The notes beneath the pieces are model-generated. The model saw only the letters and a list, made by a program, of their open reading frames with translations, was not told where the DNA came from and ran no database searches. 64,000 nt of DNA from JALZUR01 sp965205365. GTDB lineage: Bacteria > Bdellovibrionota > Bdellovibrionia > Bdellovibrionales > UBA1609. The DNA lies in contig CBDBGT010000011.1 of the NCBI GenBank assembly GCA_965205365.1, positions 372,001-436,000 of the forward strand. The letters run 5' to 3'. The position numbers were made by a program, and so were the translations under genes. Below, one piece after another: positions 44,750 to 54,353 of the stretch (its first letter is position 1; every line of letters starts with the position of its first letter).

Positions 44750-45325
44750 TTAAGCTTCATCCTCTTTAAGCTCTTCTTTTTTTGGATACCCGTGTTTTTT
44801 AATTTTATTTTTAATCTTATTAGATTTTAAAAGACTTAAACGATCAATAAAAAGTTTTCCATCTAAATGATCAATTTCATGCTGAATACAAATTGCTGTA
44901 AGCCCATCAACTTTAAGTTTAACGCTCTTACCTTCTAAATTTAAAGCCTCAACCTCAATGTAGTTAAAACGCTTTACGGTTTCATAATAACCAGGAACAG
45001 AAAGGCAGCCTTCATCATAAGTTGTATTGCCTTCATATTTAGTAATTATTGGGTTAAAAAGACTTAATGGTTGTTTAATTTTTTGTTCTAAATCTGTCAT
45101 CTGTGAAAGCTCATAACGACCATGTTTTTGAGGTCTTGTATCAACAAGGATTAAACGAATTAGTGTATTTACTTGAGGAGCCGATAAACCAATTCCTTTT
45201 TCCTCTTTCATGGTGTCAAGCATGTCTTGAGCAAGTTTTTTAAGTTCAACTGTAACCTCATCAATAGGTTTAGAGAGCTTTCTTAACCTTGGATCTGGAA
45301 ATTTTAAAACTTCTAATAACGCCAT
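44750..45325 (-). CDS. def: Peptide deformylase
   Basis: Def removes the N-formyl group from new proteins. All three motifs are clear: GIGLSAPQV, EGCLSVPG and QHEIDHLDGKLFIDR, with the Cys and two His metal ligands and the catalytic Glu. At 191 aa it is slightly longer than E. coli Def because of a charged C-terminal tail. It is the first gene of the def-fmt-rpe-hutHUI run; the 255-bp spacer upstream probably holds the promoter. Confidence 0.97.
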   Translation of the reverse strand: MALLEVLKFPDPRLRKLSKPIDEVTVELKKLAQDMLDTMKEEKGIGLSAPQVNTLIRLILVDTRPQKHGRYELSQMTDLEQKIKQPLSLFNPIITKYEGNTTYDEGCLSVPGYYETVKRFNYIEVEALNLEGKSVKLKVDGLTAICIQHEIDHLDGKLFIDRLSLLKSNKIKNKIKKHGYPKKEELKEDEA

Positions 45326-45580
45326 ACCTAGTTCCTTTTAAAAAAATCTGACTGGTTATTTTAATTTGGTCAACCTATATCAATTAAAAAAAATCAAATT
45401 GATGAGGTAATAGATAAATTACTGATTTCATTAATAAAAGCTCTTCTCTTTAAAACATTTTACAAGAAAAACAATGAAAAAAACAACTCCATAAAGACTT
45501 CTTAAGCCTAAAAAGAGTTTATAAAAAAAATATATTTTCAAACTCAAATGACTTTTTTTATAAAACAAGCCTAACTAACC

Positions 45581-46654
45581 TTAAAATCTTTCTCGCCTCA
45601 TTAAAATAAAAAAACTAGTCAAACTAAGCGCTCCTGGAAGCCATGCCGCCACCATGGCAGGCAACACTCCTGCCTTTCCAAGGCTTAAGGTTAAGCTATA
45701 AACCACCCAATAAAAAAGCACTAACCCTAGAGTAAACCCTAGCCCTAGGAAAAGACTTGAAGACCTTTGATCTTTTATACAAAATGGCAGGGCTAATAGA
45801 CTTAAAAAAAGCGCTGAAAATATAAAACTAAGTTTTCCATAATATTCCGTCTCTAAGAGTTTTGTTTCCATAAAGGAGGTTTTTGCTTGTTTAATTGCAT
45901 TAGAAAGCTGTGACAAGGTCATGGATTCAGGCCTAGGCAAGCTCTTTGTAAACTCTTGTGAACCTTGTAATGGTTTTGTTAAAATTGCTTTAAACGGTTT
46001 TAAAACAATACTCAAAGGCTTATAAAAAGTTTCAACTCCATCTTTAAAAACCCACGCTGTTTCACCGATTCTTACGTTCTTAGCGTCAATGGTGCGAACA
46101 AGTCGCCACTTATCTTTGTCATAAAAAAAAACCTTAGCCCCTGTTACCTCTGATTCAGAGAGAACCTCCTTAAAATTAACAATGGCCTCTTGGGTTCTGA
46201 GCCATATATTTTTTTCCTTAAATTTATTATAACTAGCTGGTTTTTTTTTCATTTCTACATAATAGTAATAATTTCTACGCTCAATAGCTTTTGGAACAAT
46301 TTTATCAGTGAAAAACCAACCAAAAAAAGAAGTTAAAAATAAAACAACCAATAATGGAGCTAAAACTTGATAAATAGAAATACCTAAAGAGTAAAAAACA
46401 ACCAATTCATTGTTTTTTTGAATAGTTATGAATAAAAATACAGTGGCAAGCACTCCAGCAATTGGCATCATTTGGGAAATTATCCACGGAATATAGTAAA
46501 TAAAATACCCTAAATAAACACTACCTGATACCTGAAATCTATTTAAAATAGTGAAAATATCAATTAACAAAAATAAAAATGTAAGGACTAAAAGACTAAA
46601 AAAATAGTATTTTAAATATAGCTTTAATAGATATTGATTTAAAATTTTAATCAC
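45581..46654 (-). CDS. LptF/LptG-family LPS export permease
   Basis: The 357-aa protein shows two pairs of membrane helices around a periplasmic beta-jellyroll of about 140 residues. The first helix pair covers residues about 15-80 and another helix lies near 95-115. The last three are at about 270-350. The N-terminal NQYLLKLYLKYYFFSLLVL and the IKDQRSSSLFLGLGFTLGL segment match the YjgP/YjgQ family. These proteins form the transmembrane part of the Lpt ABC exporter of lipopolysaccharide. Whether it is LptF or LptG cannot be settled here. Confidence 0.87.
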   Translation of the reverse strand: MIKILNQYLLKLYLKYYFFSLLVLTFLFLLIDIFTILNRFQVSGSVYLGYFIYYIPWIISQMMPIAGVLATVFLFITIQKNNELVVFYSLGISIYQVLAPLLVVLFLTSFFGWFFTDKIVPKAIERRNYYYYVEMKKKPASYNKFKEKNIWLRTQEAIVNFKEVLSESEVTGAKVFFYDKDKWRLVRTIDAKNVRIGETAWVFKDGVETFYKPLSIVLKPFKAILTKPLQGSQEFTKSLPRPESMTLSQLSNAIKQAKTSFMETKLLETEYYGKLSFIFSALFLSLLALPFCIKDQRSSSLFLGLGFTLGLVLFYWVVYSLTLSLGKAGVLPAMVAAWLPGALSLTSFFILMRRERF

Positions 46655-46850
46655 TACTTAAAAAAACTAATCCCTATTATAGATTTGATCAATATATCTT
46701 TAAACTGAATAGAAATTATATTCTCTACCTTAAAAATATTAAAATATTTATATTCCACATAAATCTGTTCTACATTGATATTAAACTTTATAACGCTGCT
46801 TATCAAATTCTATGTTGACCTTCTCAACATAACTAAACTCCTACTTATAA

Positions 46851-47907
46851 ACCTGAGTTCGGCGTTACATTCTTTATAAAATAAGTGTTTAAAGTTTTTG
46901 ACGCCCCTTGCAATCCCAGAAAACAAAAAAAGCCATAAAATCCTTAGTTCAAACAAAAACGCCAATGACGGCAATTTTAAAAAGGAATTTTATGACTCAA
47001 GATAAGCTTACCACTGTTTTTTGCGCTGTCGATGATTTTTGTATGCATTATGAAAATGTTTATAAAAAACAAGCCTTAGAAAATCGAAAGCCTTTTAGAG
47101 GTACGCCCTCAAATCTAGCAATAAGTGAAGTTATATCAATTTTAATTCTATTTCACCCATGTGGATTTAGAACCTTCAAGCAATTCTATCTACACTTGAG
47201 AGCTTATCACAAAGGGGACTTCCCTTATTTGGTAAGCTACACAAGATTTGTAGAGCTTATCCCCTCAGCACTCATACCTCTTTGTTCTTTTTTAAAATCA
47301 CGGTTTGTAAAGTCAACAGGAATCAATTTTATCGACTCTACACCTCTGAGAGTATGTAGAAATAAACGCATTAAAAGGAATAAAGTTTTCAAAGACATAG
47401 CTGCAGTTGGAAAGTCTACAATGGGTTGGTTTTTTGGATTTAAACTTCACATTGTCACCAATGAGTTTGGCCATTTGTTATCTGCACAGATTACAGCTGG
47501 CAATGTTGATGACAGAAAACCTGTTCCTAAGTTGGCAGAGGGTTTATGGGGAAAGCTGTTTGCTGATAAAGGTTATATTTCAAAAAAGTTATTTAATGAG
47601 CTTTTTGAAAATGGGGTCAAACTGATCACTTCCGTCAGAAAAGGCATGAAGAATAGGTTGATGGAAATGGAGGATAAAATTCTTTTACGAAAGCGCTCAG
47701 TTATTGAGACCATAAATGATCAGCTTAAAAATATTTCTCAAGTAGAGCACTCTAGACACCGTAGTCCTACAAACGCCATGGTTAATATAATTGCAGGGCT
47801 TGTAGCGTATACATTTCAAGAAAAAAAACCAAGAATCAACTGGAGCGCAGAAGAACAAAAATTGATAAACACCGCTCTGATAGTAGCTTAGATCGCCGAA
47901 CTCAGGT
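46851..47907 (+). mobile_element. IS982-family insertion sequence
   Basis: A 1057-bp element with terminal inverted repeats ACCTGAGTTCGGCG (46851-46864) and CGCCGAACTCAGGT (47894-47907). A 5-bp flanking duplication TATAA is at 46846-46850 and 47908-47912. One intact transposase gene lies within. The clean flanks suggest a fairly recent insertion. Confidence 0.9.
46908..47891 (+). CDS. IS982-family transposase
   Basis: A DDE transposase of 327 codons if the first ATG is used; ATG at 46992 (MTQDKLTTVFCAVDDFC) is also plausible and gives a typical IS982 N-terminus. The catalytic Asp residues lie in GINFIDSTPLRVC and KLFADKGYISKKLF. The Glu is in RKRSVIETINDQLKN, with EHSRHRSPTN after it. The frame is intact. 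The relic next to the DGR reverse transcriptase belongs to the same family. Confidence 0.93.
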   Translation: MQSQKTKKAIKSLVQTKTPMTAILKRNFMTQDKLTTVFCAVDDFCMHYENVYKKQALENRKPFRGTPSNLAISEVISILILFHPCGFRTFKQFYLHLRAYHKGDFPYLVSYTRFVELIPSALIPLCSFLKSRFVKSTGINFIDSTPLRVCRNKRIKRNKVFKDIAAVGKSTMGWFFGFKLHIVTNEFGHLLSAQITAGNVDDRKPVPKLAEGLWGKLFADKGYISKKLFNELFENGVKLITSVRKGMKNRLMEMEDKILLRKRSVIETINDQLKNISQVEHSRHRSPTNAMVNIIAGLVAYTFQEKKPRINWSAEEQKLINTALIVA

Positions 47908-48062
47908 TATAAAGTCAGTACTTTTTACTGATATTAATAACTTTTCTTTAATAAAATCTTTTTAATATTATGTTTCAATATCCAGTTCTAATACTTTTTA
48001 AACTGTTCATATATAAATATTTATGAGTTAATCTATGATAAACACTAACAAAGGAGTTTATC

Positions 48063-48479
48063 ATGGAACATAGTCTACTTATTTTCTTATCGCTAATTAT
48101 AGTTTCGCCAACTTTTGCAAAAAAAGAAGGTGGAAAATATAGAGGCAAAATGCAAAAAATCTTTGAACAACTTGATCTTAGCAAAGAACAGGAAAAAGAA
48201 CTTAAAAAACTTCAAACTTCTCGAAAAGATAAAATAAAAGGCCTTCGGCAAGAGAAAAAAGAAACTCGAAAAGCTTTTAAAGAAGCTATGAAATCTAATG
48301 CTTCAGAGTCCACCTTAAAAAGCCTCCATAACAAAATGCTTAAAGCCAATACTAAATTCAAAAAATATAAGTTTAAAACCACACTTAAAACAAGATCTCT
48401 TTTAAATGATTCTCAAAAAAAGAAATTTTCTAAACTTTACAAAAAAAAACACAGCTATAAAAGTGGAAATAAACATTAA
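48063..48479 (+). CDS. Spy/CpxP-like periplasmic protein
   Basis: Signal peptide (MEHSLLIFLSLIIVSPTFA) followed by a highly charged, all-helical mature protein of about 118 residues. LDLSKEQEKELKKLQTSRKD and LLNDSQKKKFSKLYKKKHSY are two copies of the LTxxQ-like helix pattern found in Spy, CpxP and related envelope-stress chaperones. An AAAGGAG RBS is present. It stands alone just after the IS982 element. Function as a chaperone or metal-stress protein is inferred from the family. Confidence 0.7.
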   Translation: MEHSLLIFLSLIIVSPTFAKKEGGKYRGKMQKIFEQLDLSKEQEKELKKLQTSRKDKIKGLRQEKKETRKAFKEAMKSNASESTLKSLHNKMLKANTKFKKYKFKTTLKTRSLLNDSQKKKFSKLYKKKHSYKSGNKH

Positions 48480-48686
48480 GATTAAACCTTTTTTTATCCC
48501 AGCTTAACTCAAAAACTAAAAAACCCATGATCTACAATACTTAAGCGTCCTTTTAAAAGAGACGTTTTTAAACTATTTATTTTAAAAACACTGAATATAT
48601 ATTTTACCAATATTCCTCTAAAAAGCTTAAAAAATTAGCTAGATAGGAGCATTGACTCTACTAAAATCCTATCGTCTAATTTACCT

Positions 48687-49721
48687 ATGTCTTTACGAGT
48701 TCTTTTAGCAGATGAAAGTCCTTCTATTAAAAAGGCGTTTTCCATTGCACTACAGGATTATGGTGTAAAAATCCAAACAGTGCATAATAGTATTGATGTT
48801 CAAGAAATCTACCAAAACTTTCAACCTGATATTTGTTTTATGGACGTTTTACTTCCAAAATTAAATGGCTACGATGTTTGTGAAAAATTAAAAACTGATA
48901 AAGCTTCAAGTCAAACTCCCATTGTACTTATGTGGAGTGGATTTATGGAACTTGATAAAATAAAGTTTAAATCCTGTAAAGCCGATGAAAGCATTGAAAA
49001 ACCTTTTGAAACCGTTACTCTGAGAACCATTGTAAAAAAACTTGTTTCAAAACTAAACCAGAATGAGTTGAGTAATCATTTAATTATTGATACCCCCCTT
49101 GAAATTAAACACAAAGAAGAACCTTTAAATCTTAAAAATAATGACAACACTCCTGTTAACGTTTTAAACCCTTTAAATCTTGATGATAATGACAACCTTC
49201 CCCCAATTCCAAATTTTGAGAGTATTTTAAAAGAAGACACCAATATAAGTTCCTCAAAATTTAACACTCCTCAAGGATTTGACTCTAATAACTTAAAACC
49301 TGAGGACCCAGAGTCTGAAGATGATTGGCAGTCCATTAAAAATGATGACCTCACTCCCCCTGAAGGCTTAGATGATGTAGATTCTTTTTCTGTACACGCT
49401 TTTGATAATGACAGTCTTCCTTTTGAACCTTCAAAAAAGCCCCAACACACAACACCTAAAAAAAACCACAGTCTAGTAAAACCCTTATCACAAGAAAACA
49501 CTAATGAAGTAGTGCCTTTAAAGCCTGAAAATGAAAACGCTACATCAACCATTACCTCTCAACTTTCTAAAGAAGAACTTAAAAGACTTATCCTTGCCCA
49601 AAGCAATGATATCATTGAAAGCATTGTTTGGGATGTAGTCCCTGAATTAGCAAAAGAAATGATACAAAAAGAAATTCAGCGCCTTACTGGAAAAATTAAA
49701 TATGAAGATGATCTTAGATGA
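48687..49721 (+). CDS. Response regulator with receiver domain and long acidic linker
   Basis: Residues 1-120 are a CheY-like receiver with D53 as phospho-acceptor (CFMDVLLPKLNG), acidic partner residues near position 9, and K105 (SIEKPF). No DNA-binding domain follows. A ~170-residue Asp/Pro/Asn-rich disordered region leads to a conserved-looking C-terminal helix, IIESIVWDVVPELAKEMIQK. That type of tail is shared by receiver proteins of myxobacteria and Bdellovibrio and may bind partners. Its stop overlaps nadC by 4 bp. Confidence 0.83.
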   Translation: MSLRVLLADESPSIKKAFSIALQDYGVKIQTVHNSIDVQEIYQNFQPDICFMDVLLPKLNGYDVCEKLKTDKASSQTPIVLMWSGFMELDKIKFKSCKADESIEKPFETVTLRTIVKKLVSKLNQNELSNHLIIDTPLEIKHKEEPLNLKNNDNTPVNVLNPLNLDDNDNLPPIPNFESILKEDTNISSSKFNTPQGFDSNNLKPEDPESEDDWQSIKNDDLTPPEGLDDVDSFSVHAFDNDSLPFEPSKKPQHTTPKKNHSLVKPLSQENTNEVVPLKPENENATSTITSQLSKEELKRLILAQSNDIIESIVWDVVPELAKEMIQKEIQRLTGKIKYEDDLR

Positions 49722-50557
49722 TAGATTCTCCTTCTAAGAGACTCTTAAAAGAAATCTTCACAAAAAACACTCCCTTTAAAGATAAAACTTTAGAATCACT
49801 AAAACTTCCTGAATACATAAGAACAGCAAAAATTTTAGCCAAAGAAGATCTGTGTATTTCTGGAATTGAGTCCATATTAGACTCTATCCCTAAAAAATTA
49901 GATCTTTTTATTACTAATTTTTTTAAAGATGGTGATAAAGTCTATAAAGGACAGTGCATTACTTTACTTGAAGGTCCATGGAAATCTCTTTTATCTATAG
50001 AAGAACCTTTATTAAACTGGATTGGGCATTTTAGTGGAATAGCTACACAAACTTGGCACTTTAGTGAGAAAGTTAAGAAAACTAAATGTCGTATTCTAGA
50101 CACTTATAAAGTAAATCCCCTTTATGGAAATCTAGAAAAAAAGGCTGTTCGTCATGGCGGAGGCTTTAATCATAGAGATAATCTTTCTAGTGCTATGATC
50201 TTAAAAGAAAACCATTTAAGTCTTTATGAATTTAATTTTAAAAAAGCTATTGAAAACTGTCTAAAACAAAACCCTGACCTTCATCTAATTGTTGAAGCTT
50301 CTAATCTAAGTCATGTTCAGCTTATTATAAAAACCAAGGCTCATAGAGTTATACTTAACAACTTTTCAAATGAAGAAATATCTGAAGCCTTAAATCTTAT
50401 AGAAAAAAATGGTAAAAGTATTGAAGTTGAAGCCAGTGGAAATATAACCCTTAATGAAGTTGAATCTGTTGCCTTTATGGGAGTTGATTACATTAGTGTT
50501 GATTCTATTACACATTCAACACCCCATGCTAATATAACCCAATCAATGGATTTTTAA
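49718..50557 (+). CDS. nadC: Nicotinate-nucleotide pyrophosphorylase (quinolinate phosphoribosyltransferase)
   Basis: NadC makes nicotinate mononucleotide from quinolinate and PRPP. Typical parts are LSIEEPLLNWIGHFSGIAT, the active-site stretch ILDTYKVNPLYGNLEKKAVR, then HGGGFNHRDNLSSAMILKEN. IEVEASGNITLNEV and GVDYISVDSITHS follow. The usual DTRKT is DTYKV here, a change at a conserved spot, so activity is likely but not certain. It is translationally coupled to the response regulator upstream. Confidence 0.87.
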   Translation: MIDSPSKRLLKEIFTKNTPFKDKTLESLKLPEYIRTAKILAKEDLCISGIESILDSIPKKLDLFITNFFKDGDKVYKGQCITLLEGPWKSLLSIEEPLLNWIGHFSGIATQTWHFSEKVKKTKCRILDTYKVNPLYGNLEKKAVRHGGGFNHRDNLSSAMILKENHLSLYEFNFKKAIENCLKQNPDLHLIVEASNLSHVQLIIKTKAHRVILNNFSNEEISEALNLIEKNGKSIEVEASGNITLNEVESVAFMGVDYISVDSITHSTPHANITQSMDF

Positions 50558-50609
50558 GAGTCTTTATAAAAAGCACTACTTTTTACTCATTTAAAACCCT
50601 AGGGAAACA

Positions 50610-53285
50610 CTAAATTTTTTTCTTTCTTGTAATAGTTTTTTTCTTCACACTAGCCTTCTTGGTCACTGTTTTTTTTGAAGTTTTTTTCTTAGCTCCTTTC
50701 TTTTTTGTTTTAAGGTTTTCCTTGCTTACTTTAGCCTCTTTAATCTTAGAACTTAAACTCTCTAAAGCTTGGTCTAGAGTAACCTGCTCCACCTCCACAC
50801 CTTGAGGAAAAGAGGCATTAATTTTACCACATTTAAAATATAGCCCAAATTTACCATTATGCACTGTAATCTCTTCACCTAAAGTAGGGTGCTTTCCTAA
50901 AATTTTAATAGGCGTTGCTCGACCACGACCACCTTTTGGACGAGCTAAAAGCTCTAAGGCTTGCTCTAAGGTAATTGTAAATAAATCCACATCCTTTGGA
51001 ATAGATCTAAAGTCTTTTTCATAAACTATAAAGGGTCCAAACCTTCCAAGGCCGGCTTTAATCTCAATCTCTGTATCTGGATGAACCCCTAAAGTTTTAG
51101 GTAGAGACAAAAGCTGTAGTGCTTGTTTAATAGTAATATCACTGGGGTTTATTGTTGAAGGCACTGAAGAACGTTTTGGTTTTTCTTTTTCACCATTACT
51201 ATCCCCTAGCTGCACATAGGGTCCATAACGCCCTGTTAAAACATATACTGAAAGGTTTGTCTGAGGATCTACTCCTAAAGCATCAACTCCATTGATTTTT
51301 CGATCAATGGCTTTATCAATATACTCAAGGTCCATATCAGCTGGAGCATGATCTTCAGGAAGGGATGCACAGATCTCAGCTCCGTCTACACTCTTACATA
51401 CATAAGCACCATATCGACCCACTTTAAAATTAAGCCCATTAAGACCTACAACCTGAATACTCCTTGAGGTCTCTATATCAATCTCTTCTTCTTTTTTATC
51501 AACTGATGCTTTTAATCCATTCTCTCCTAAATAAACTTCTCTTAAATAATCCGTCCAAACCTTTGCACCTTCAGCCACACCGTCTAAAGAGTCTTCCATA
51601 CTCGATGTAAACCCTAAATCCACATAATTAGGGAGGTGGTTTTCTAAAAGTTTTGTAACAATTAAAGCCGTAAATGTTGGCTGTAATGAGTTTCCAATTT
51701 TATTTACATAACCTCTATCCTGAATTGTACCAACAATTTGAGCATAGGTAGATGGTCGCCCAACCCCCTCTTGTTCAAGCACCTGAATTAAACTTGGTTC
51801 TGTATATCTTGATGGAGGTTTTGTTTCATGGCTGCTATCCACAAATTTATTAGCTTTAACACTATCACCTTTTTTAAGCTGAGGAAGATGAACTTCTCTA
51901 TTAGATAAAGCTTGATCAGGATCATCTGAACCTTCAACATAAGCTTTAAAAAACCCTGGAAAAACCAATGATAAACCGTTTGCTCCAAAAAGTGCATCTC
52001 CCACTTTAAGCCTTAGAGCAAGTTGTTTTTGTTGAGCGTTTACCATTTGTGAAGCTATGGTTCTTTTCCAAATTAAATCATATAATGAAAGTTGTAGTCC
52101 TTTAAGTTTAGTATCTTCAGGTTTTAAAAAATCTGTTCCCGCTGGACGAATGGCTTCATGGGCTTCCTGAGCTGCTTTAATTTTTTTCTTAGTATAATCA
52201 CGAGGAGCATCTGGAAGATAATCTTTTCCATAAAGACTCTCAATGGCTGTTCTTGCTGCTTTAATTGCTTGAGTAGATAAAAGAGTAGAGTCTGTTCTCA
52301 TATAAGTAATAAAACCTTGCTCATAAAGTTTTTGAGCAGCCTGCATAGTGTCACGAGAAGTTATACCAAGCTTTCTACTAGCCTCTTGTTGAAGAGTAGA
52401 TGTAATAAATGGCGCTGATGGTTTTCTTGAAATTGGTTTTTCTTCAACACTTACAACAGTTAAATTTTTATCCGTTAAAGCATCTAAAACCCCATTTGAT
52501 AGCTTTTTATTTAAATGAAGATAATCTTTCTTATTCTCTTTTAAACCTACAGCTTTTTCTTTAAAATCTTTTCCTGTAGCAATTCTTTTCTCCTTCCATT
52601 CTAAAAGCTTTGCTTGAAAAGCAGTCTTATTTTTTTCAACATGAGCTGTAATAGAGTAATAATTATTTTTTACAAACTCCATACGCTCATGCTCTCTTCT
52701 AGAAATGAGTTTTACAGCAACAGACTGTACTCGACCTGCAGATAAACCATAGGCAACTTTTTTCCATAAAAGAGGTGATATTGTAAAGCCCACTAAACGG
52801 TCTAAAATCCTTCTAGCTTCTTGAGCTCTAACCATATCAAAGTTAATTTCCCTAGTGTCTTTTAAAGCTGCTAAAATAGCTTTTTGTGTAATCTCATGAA
52901 ACACCATTCGTTTAACAGGAATTTTAGGCTTTAAAACTTCAAGTAAATGCCAGCTAATACTTTCTCCCTCTCTATCTTCATCGGTTGCAAGGTAGAGTTC
53001 ATCAACTTCTTTTAAAAGACTTTTTAACTGGGTAACAATTTTTGTTTTATTTTTTGGAATAAGATAAATAGCCTTAAAATCACTCTCAACATCAACACCA
53101 AGTCTAGCCCACTTTTTTTTCTTATATCTTTCAGGAATTTCTTTGGCAGATTTTGGAAGATCTCTAATGTGTCCCATACAAGATTCCACCATAAAATCTG
53201 ATCCTAAAAATTTACGAATGGTACGGGCTTTTGTAGGAGACTCCACTATGACTAGTTTTTTACCCTGTATAGATTTTGATGCCAT
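50610..53285 (-). CDS. topA: DNA topoisomerase I
   Basis: Type IA topoisomerase of 891 aa. The TOPRIM domain starts LVIVESPTKARTI, with the acidic cluster TDEDREGE at 101-108. The catalytic tyrosine is Y328 in FITYMRTDS. The C-terminal third carries repeated Topo_C_Rpt-type units (GRYGAYVCKS, GRYGPYVQLGD, GRFGPFIVYEK, GKFGLYFKCGK) instead of zinc fingers. It ends in a ~50-residue Lys/Thr-rich tail. It acts to relax negative supercoils. The tail is unusually basic and probably strengthens DNA binding. Confidence 0.97.
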   Translation of the reverse strand: MASKSIQGKKLVIVESPTKARTIRKFLGSDFMVESCMGHIRDLPKSAKEIPERYKKKKWARLGVDVESDFKAIYLIPKNKTKIVTQLKSLLKEVDELYLATDEDREGESISWHLLEVLKPKIPVKRMVFHEITQKAILAALKDTREINFDMVRAQEARRILDRLVGFTISPLLWKKVAYGLSAGRVQSVAVKLISRREHERMEFVKNNYYSITAHVEKNKTAFQAKLLEWKEKRIATGKDFKEKAVGLKENKKDYLHLNKKLSNGVLDALTDKNLTVVSVEEKPISRKPSAPFITSTLQQEASRKLGITSRDTMQAAQKLYEQGFITYMRTDSTLLSTQAIKAARTAIESLYGKDYLPDAPRDYTKKKIKAAQEAHEAIRPAGTDFLKPEDTKLKGLQLSLYDLIWKRTIASQMVNAQQKQLALRLKVGDALFGANGLSLVFPGFFKAYVEGSDDPDQALSNREVHLPQLKKGDSVKANKFVDSSHETKPPSRYTEPSLIQVLEQEGVGRPSTYAQIVGTIQDRGYVNKIGNSLQPTFTALIVTKLLENHLPNYVDLGFTSSMEDSLDGVAEGAKVWTDYLREVYLGENGLKASVDKKEEEIDIETSRSIQVVGLNGLNFKVGRYGAYVCKSVDGAEICASLPEDHAPADMDLEYIDKAIDRKINGVDALGVDPQTNLSVYVLTGRYGPYVQLGDSNGEKEKPKRSSVPSTINPSDITIKQALQLLSLPKTLGVHPDTEIEIKAGLGRFGPFIVYEKDFRSIPKDVDLFTITLEQALELLARPKGGRGRATPIKILGKHPTLGEEITVHNGKFGLYFKCGKINASFPQGVEVEQVTLDQALESLSSKIKEAKVSKENLKTKKKGAKKKTSKKTVTKKASVKKKTITRKKKI

Positions 53286-53380
53286 GCAATCCTCTTATTA
53301 ATTTGTCAGTACTCAATAATATAAGTACTTTATACTAATGGCTTTATAGCCATTTTCTTTAAACATTATAAGGATATGGA

Positions 53381-54175
53381 GTGCCAATGTCTAAGCCATT
53401 ATTTTCAGCAAATTTACCTAATCTTGGAATTAAGTATATCTTCACAGATATTGATGACACCCTTACAAGTCATGGCAGGCTTCAAAGCAACGCTTATAAT
53501 GCTTTATGGAAGCTTTATGATGGTGGTTTTAAAATTATTCCTGTAACAGGAAGGCCTGCTGGTTGGTGTGAGATGATTGCTAGATTTTGGCCTGTTCATG
53601 GTGTTATTGGCGAAAATGGTGGTTTTTACTTTAACTATAAAAATAAGCAAATGACTCGTTACTTTTTTAACACTAAGGAAGAAAGACTTAAAAACCAGCA
53701 AAAGCTTAATAATATCAAAGATGAAGTTCTTAAATTAGTTCCCAATGCAGCAGTGGCATCTGATCAATTTACTAGACTTATGGATCTTGCAATAGATTTT
53801 TGTGAAGATGTCTCTCCTTTAAATGAAAGTGAAATAAAAAAAATTGTCTCTATTTATAAAAAACATGGCTCCACTGTTAAAGTAAGTTCTATTCACGTTA
53901 ATGGTTGGTTTGGGGACTACAATAAAATTTCAATGATTAAAGACTTTTGTTTAAAAGAATTAGGTTTTAATTTTAATAAAATTTCTCCACATGCACTTTT
54001 TATAGGAGATAGCCCAAACGATGAGCCTAGTTTTAAAGACTTTAAATACTCCATTGGTGTTGCTAATATTAAAAAAACCATGCCTAAATTAAAATTTAAG
54101 CCCACATGGGTGACTACACTTAATGGGGGTGATGGCTTTTGTGAAGTTGCTAATATGCTTTTAAAAAAAACTTAG
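53381..54175 (+). CDS. HAD-superfamily hydrolase (sugar-phosphatase-like, Cof/SPP group)
   Basis: HAD motif I is FTDIDDTLTSHG near residue 20, motif II VTGRP near 55, and the C-terminal motif FIGDSPNDEPSF near 207. A cap domain sits between, in the manner of type IIB phosphatases such as sucrose-phosphate or mannosyl-3-phosphoglycerate phosphatase. The substrate is not identifiable. The start may be GTG at 53381 or, with a better-spaced GGAG, ATG at 53387. It is divergent from topA. Confidence 0.85.
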   Translation: MPMSKPLFSANLPNLGIKYIFTDIDDTLTSHGRLQSNAYNALWKLYDGGFKIIPVTGRPAGWCEMIARFWPVHGVIGENGGFYFNYKNKQMTRYFFNTKEERLKNQQKLNNIKDEVLKLVPNAAVASDQFTRLMDLAIDFCEDVSPLNESEIKKIVSIYKKHGSTVKVSSIHVNGWFGDYNKISMIKDFCLKELGFNFNKISPHALFIGDSPNDEPSFKDFKYSIGVANIKKTMPKLKFKPTWVTTLNGGDGFCEVANMLLKKT

Positions 54176-54353
54176 TATTGATTATGTAGGTTTAAACCTT
54201 AAAAATACACAGTTATTAAGTTTTATAGGAAAATAGAGTCTAAAAACTTTAAACCTTGATGCCACTTTAATACCCTAAACAACTTAAAAACCCAGTAATA
54301 GCCTAGAAGTTTAGACTAAGTTAGACTCTTATTTATAAGACTTTAAAAGCTTT

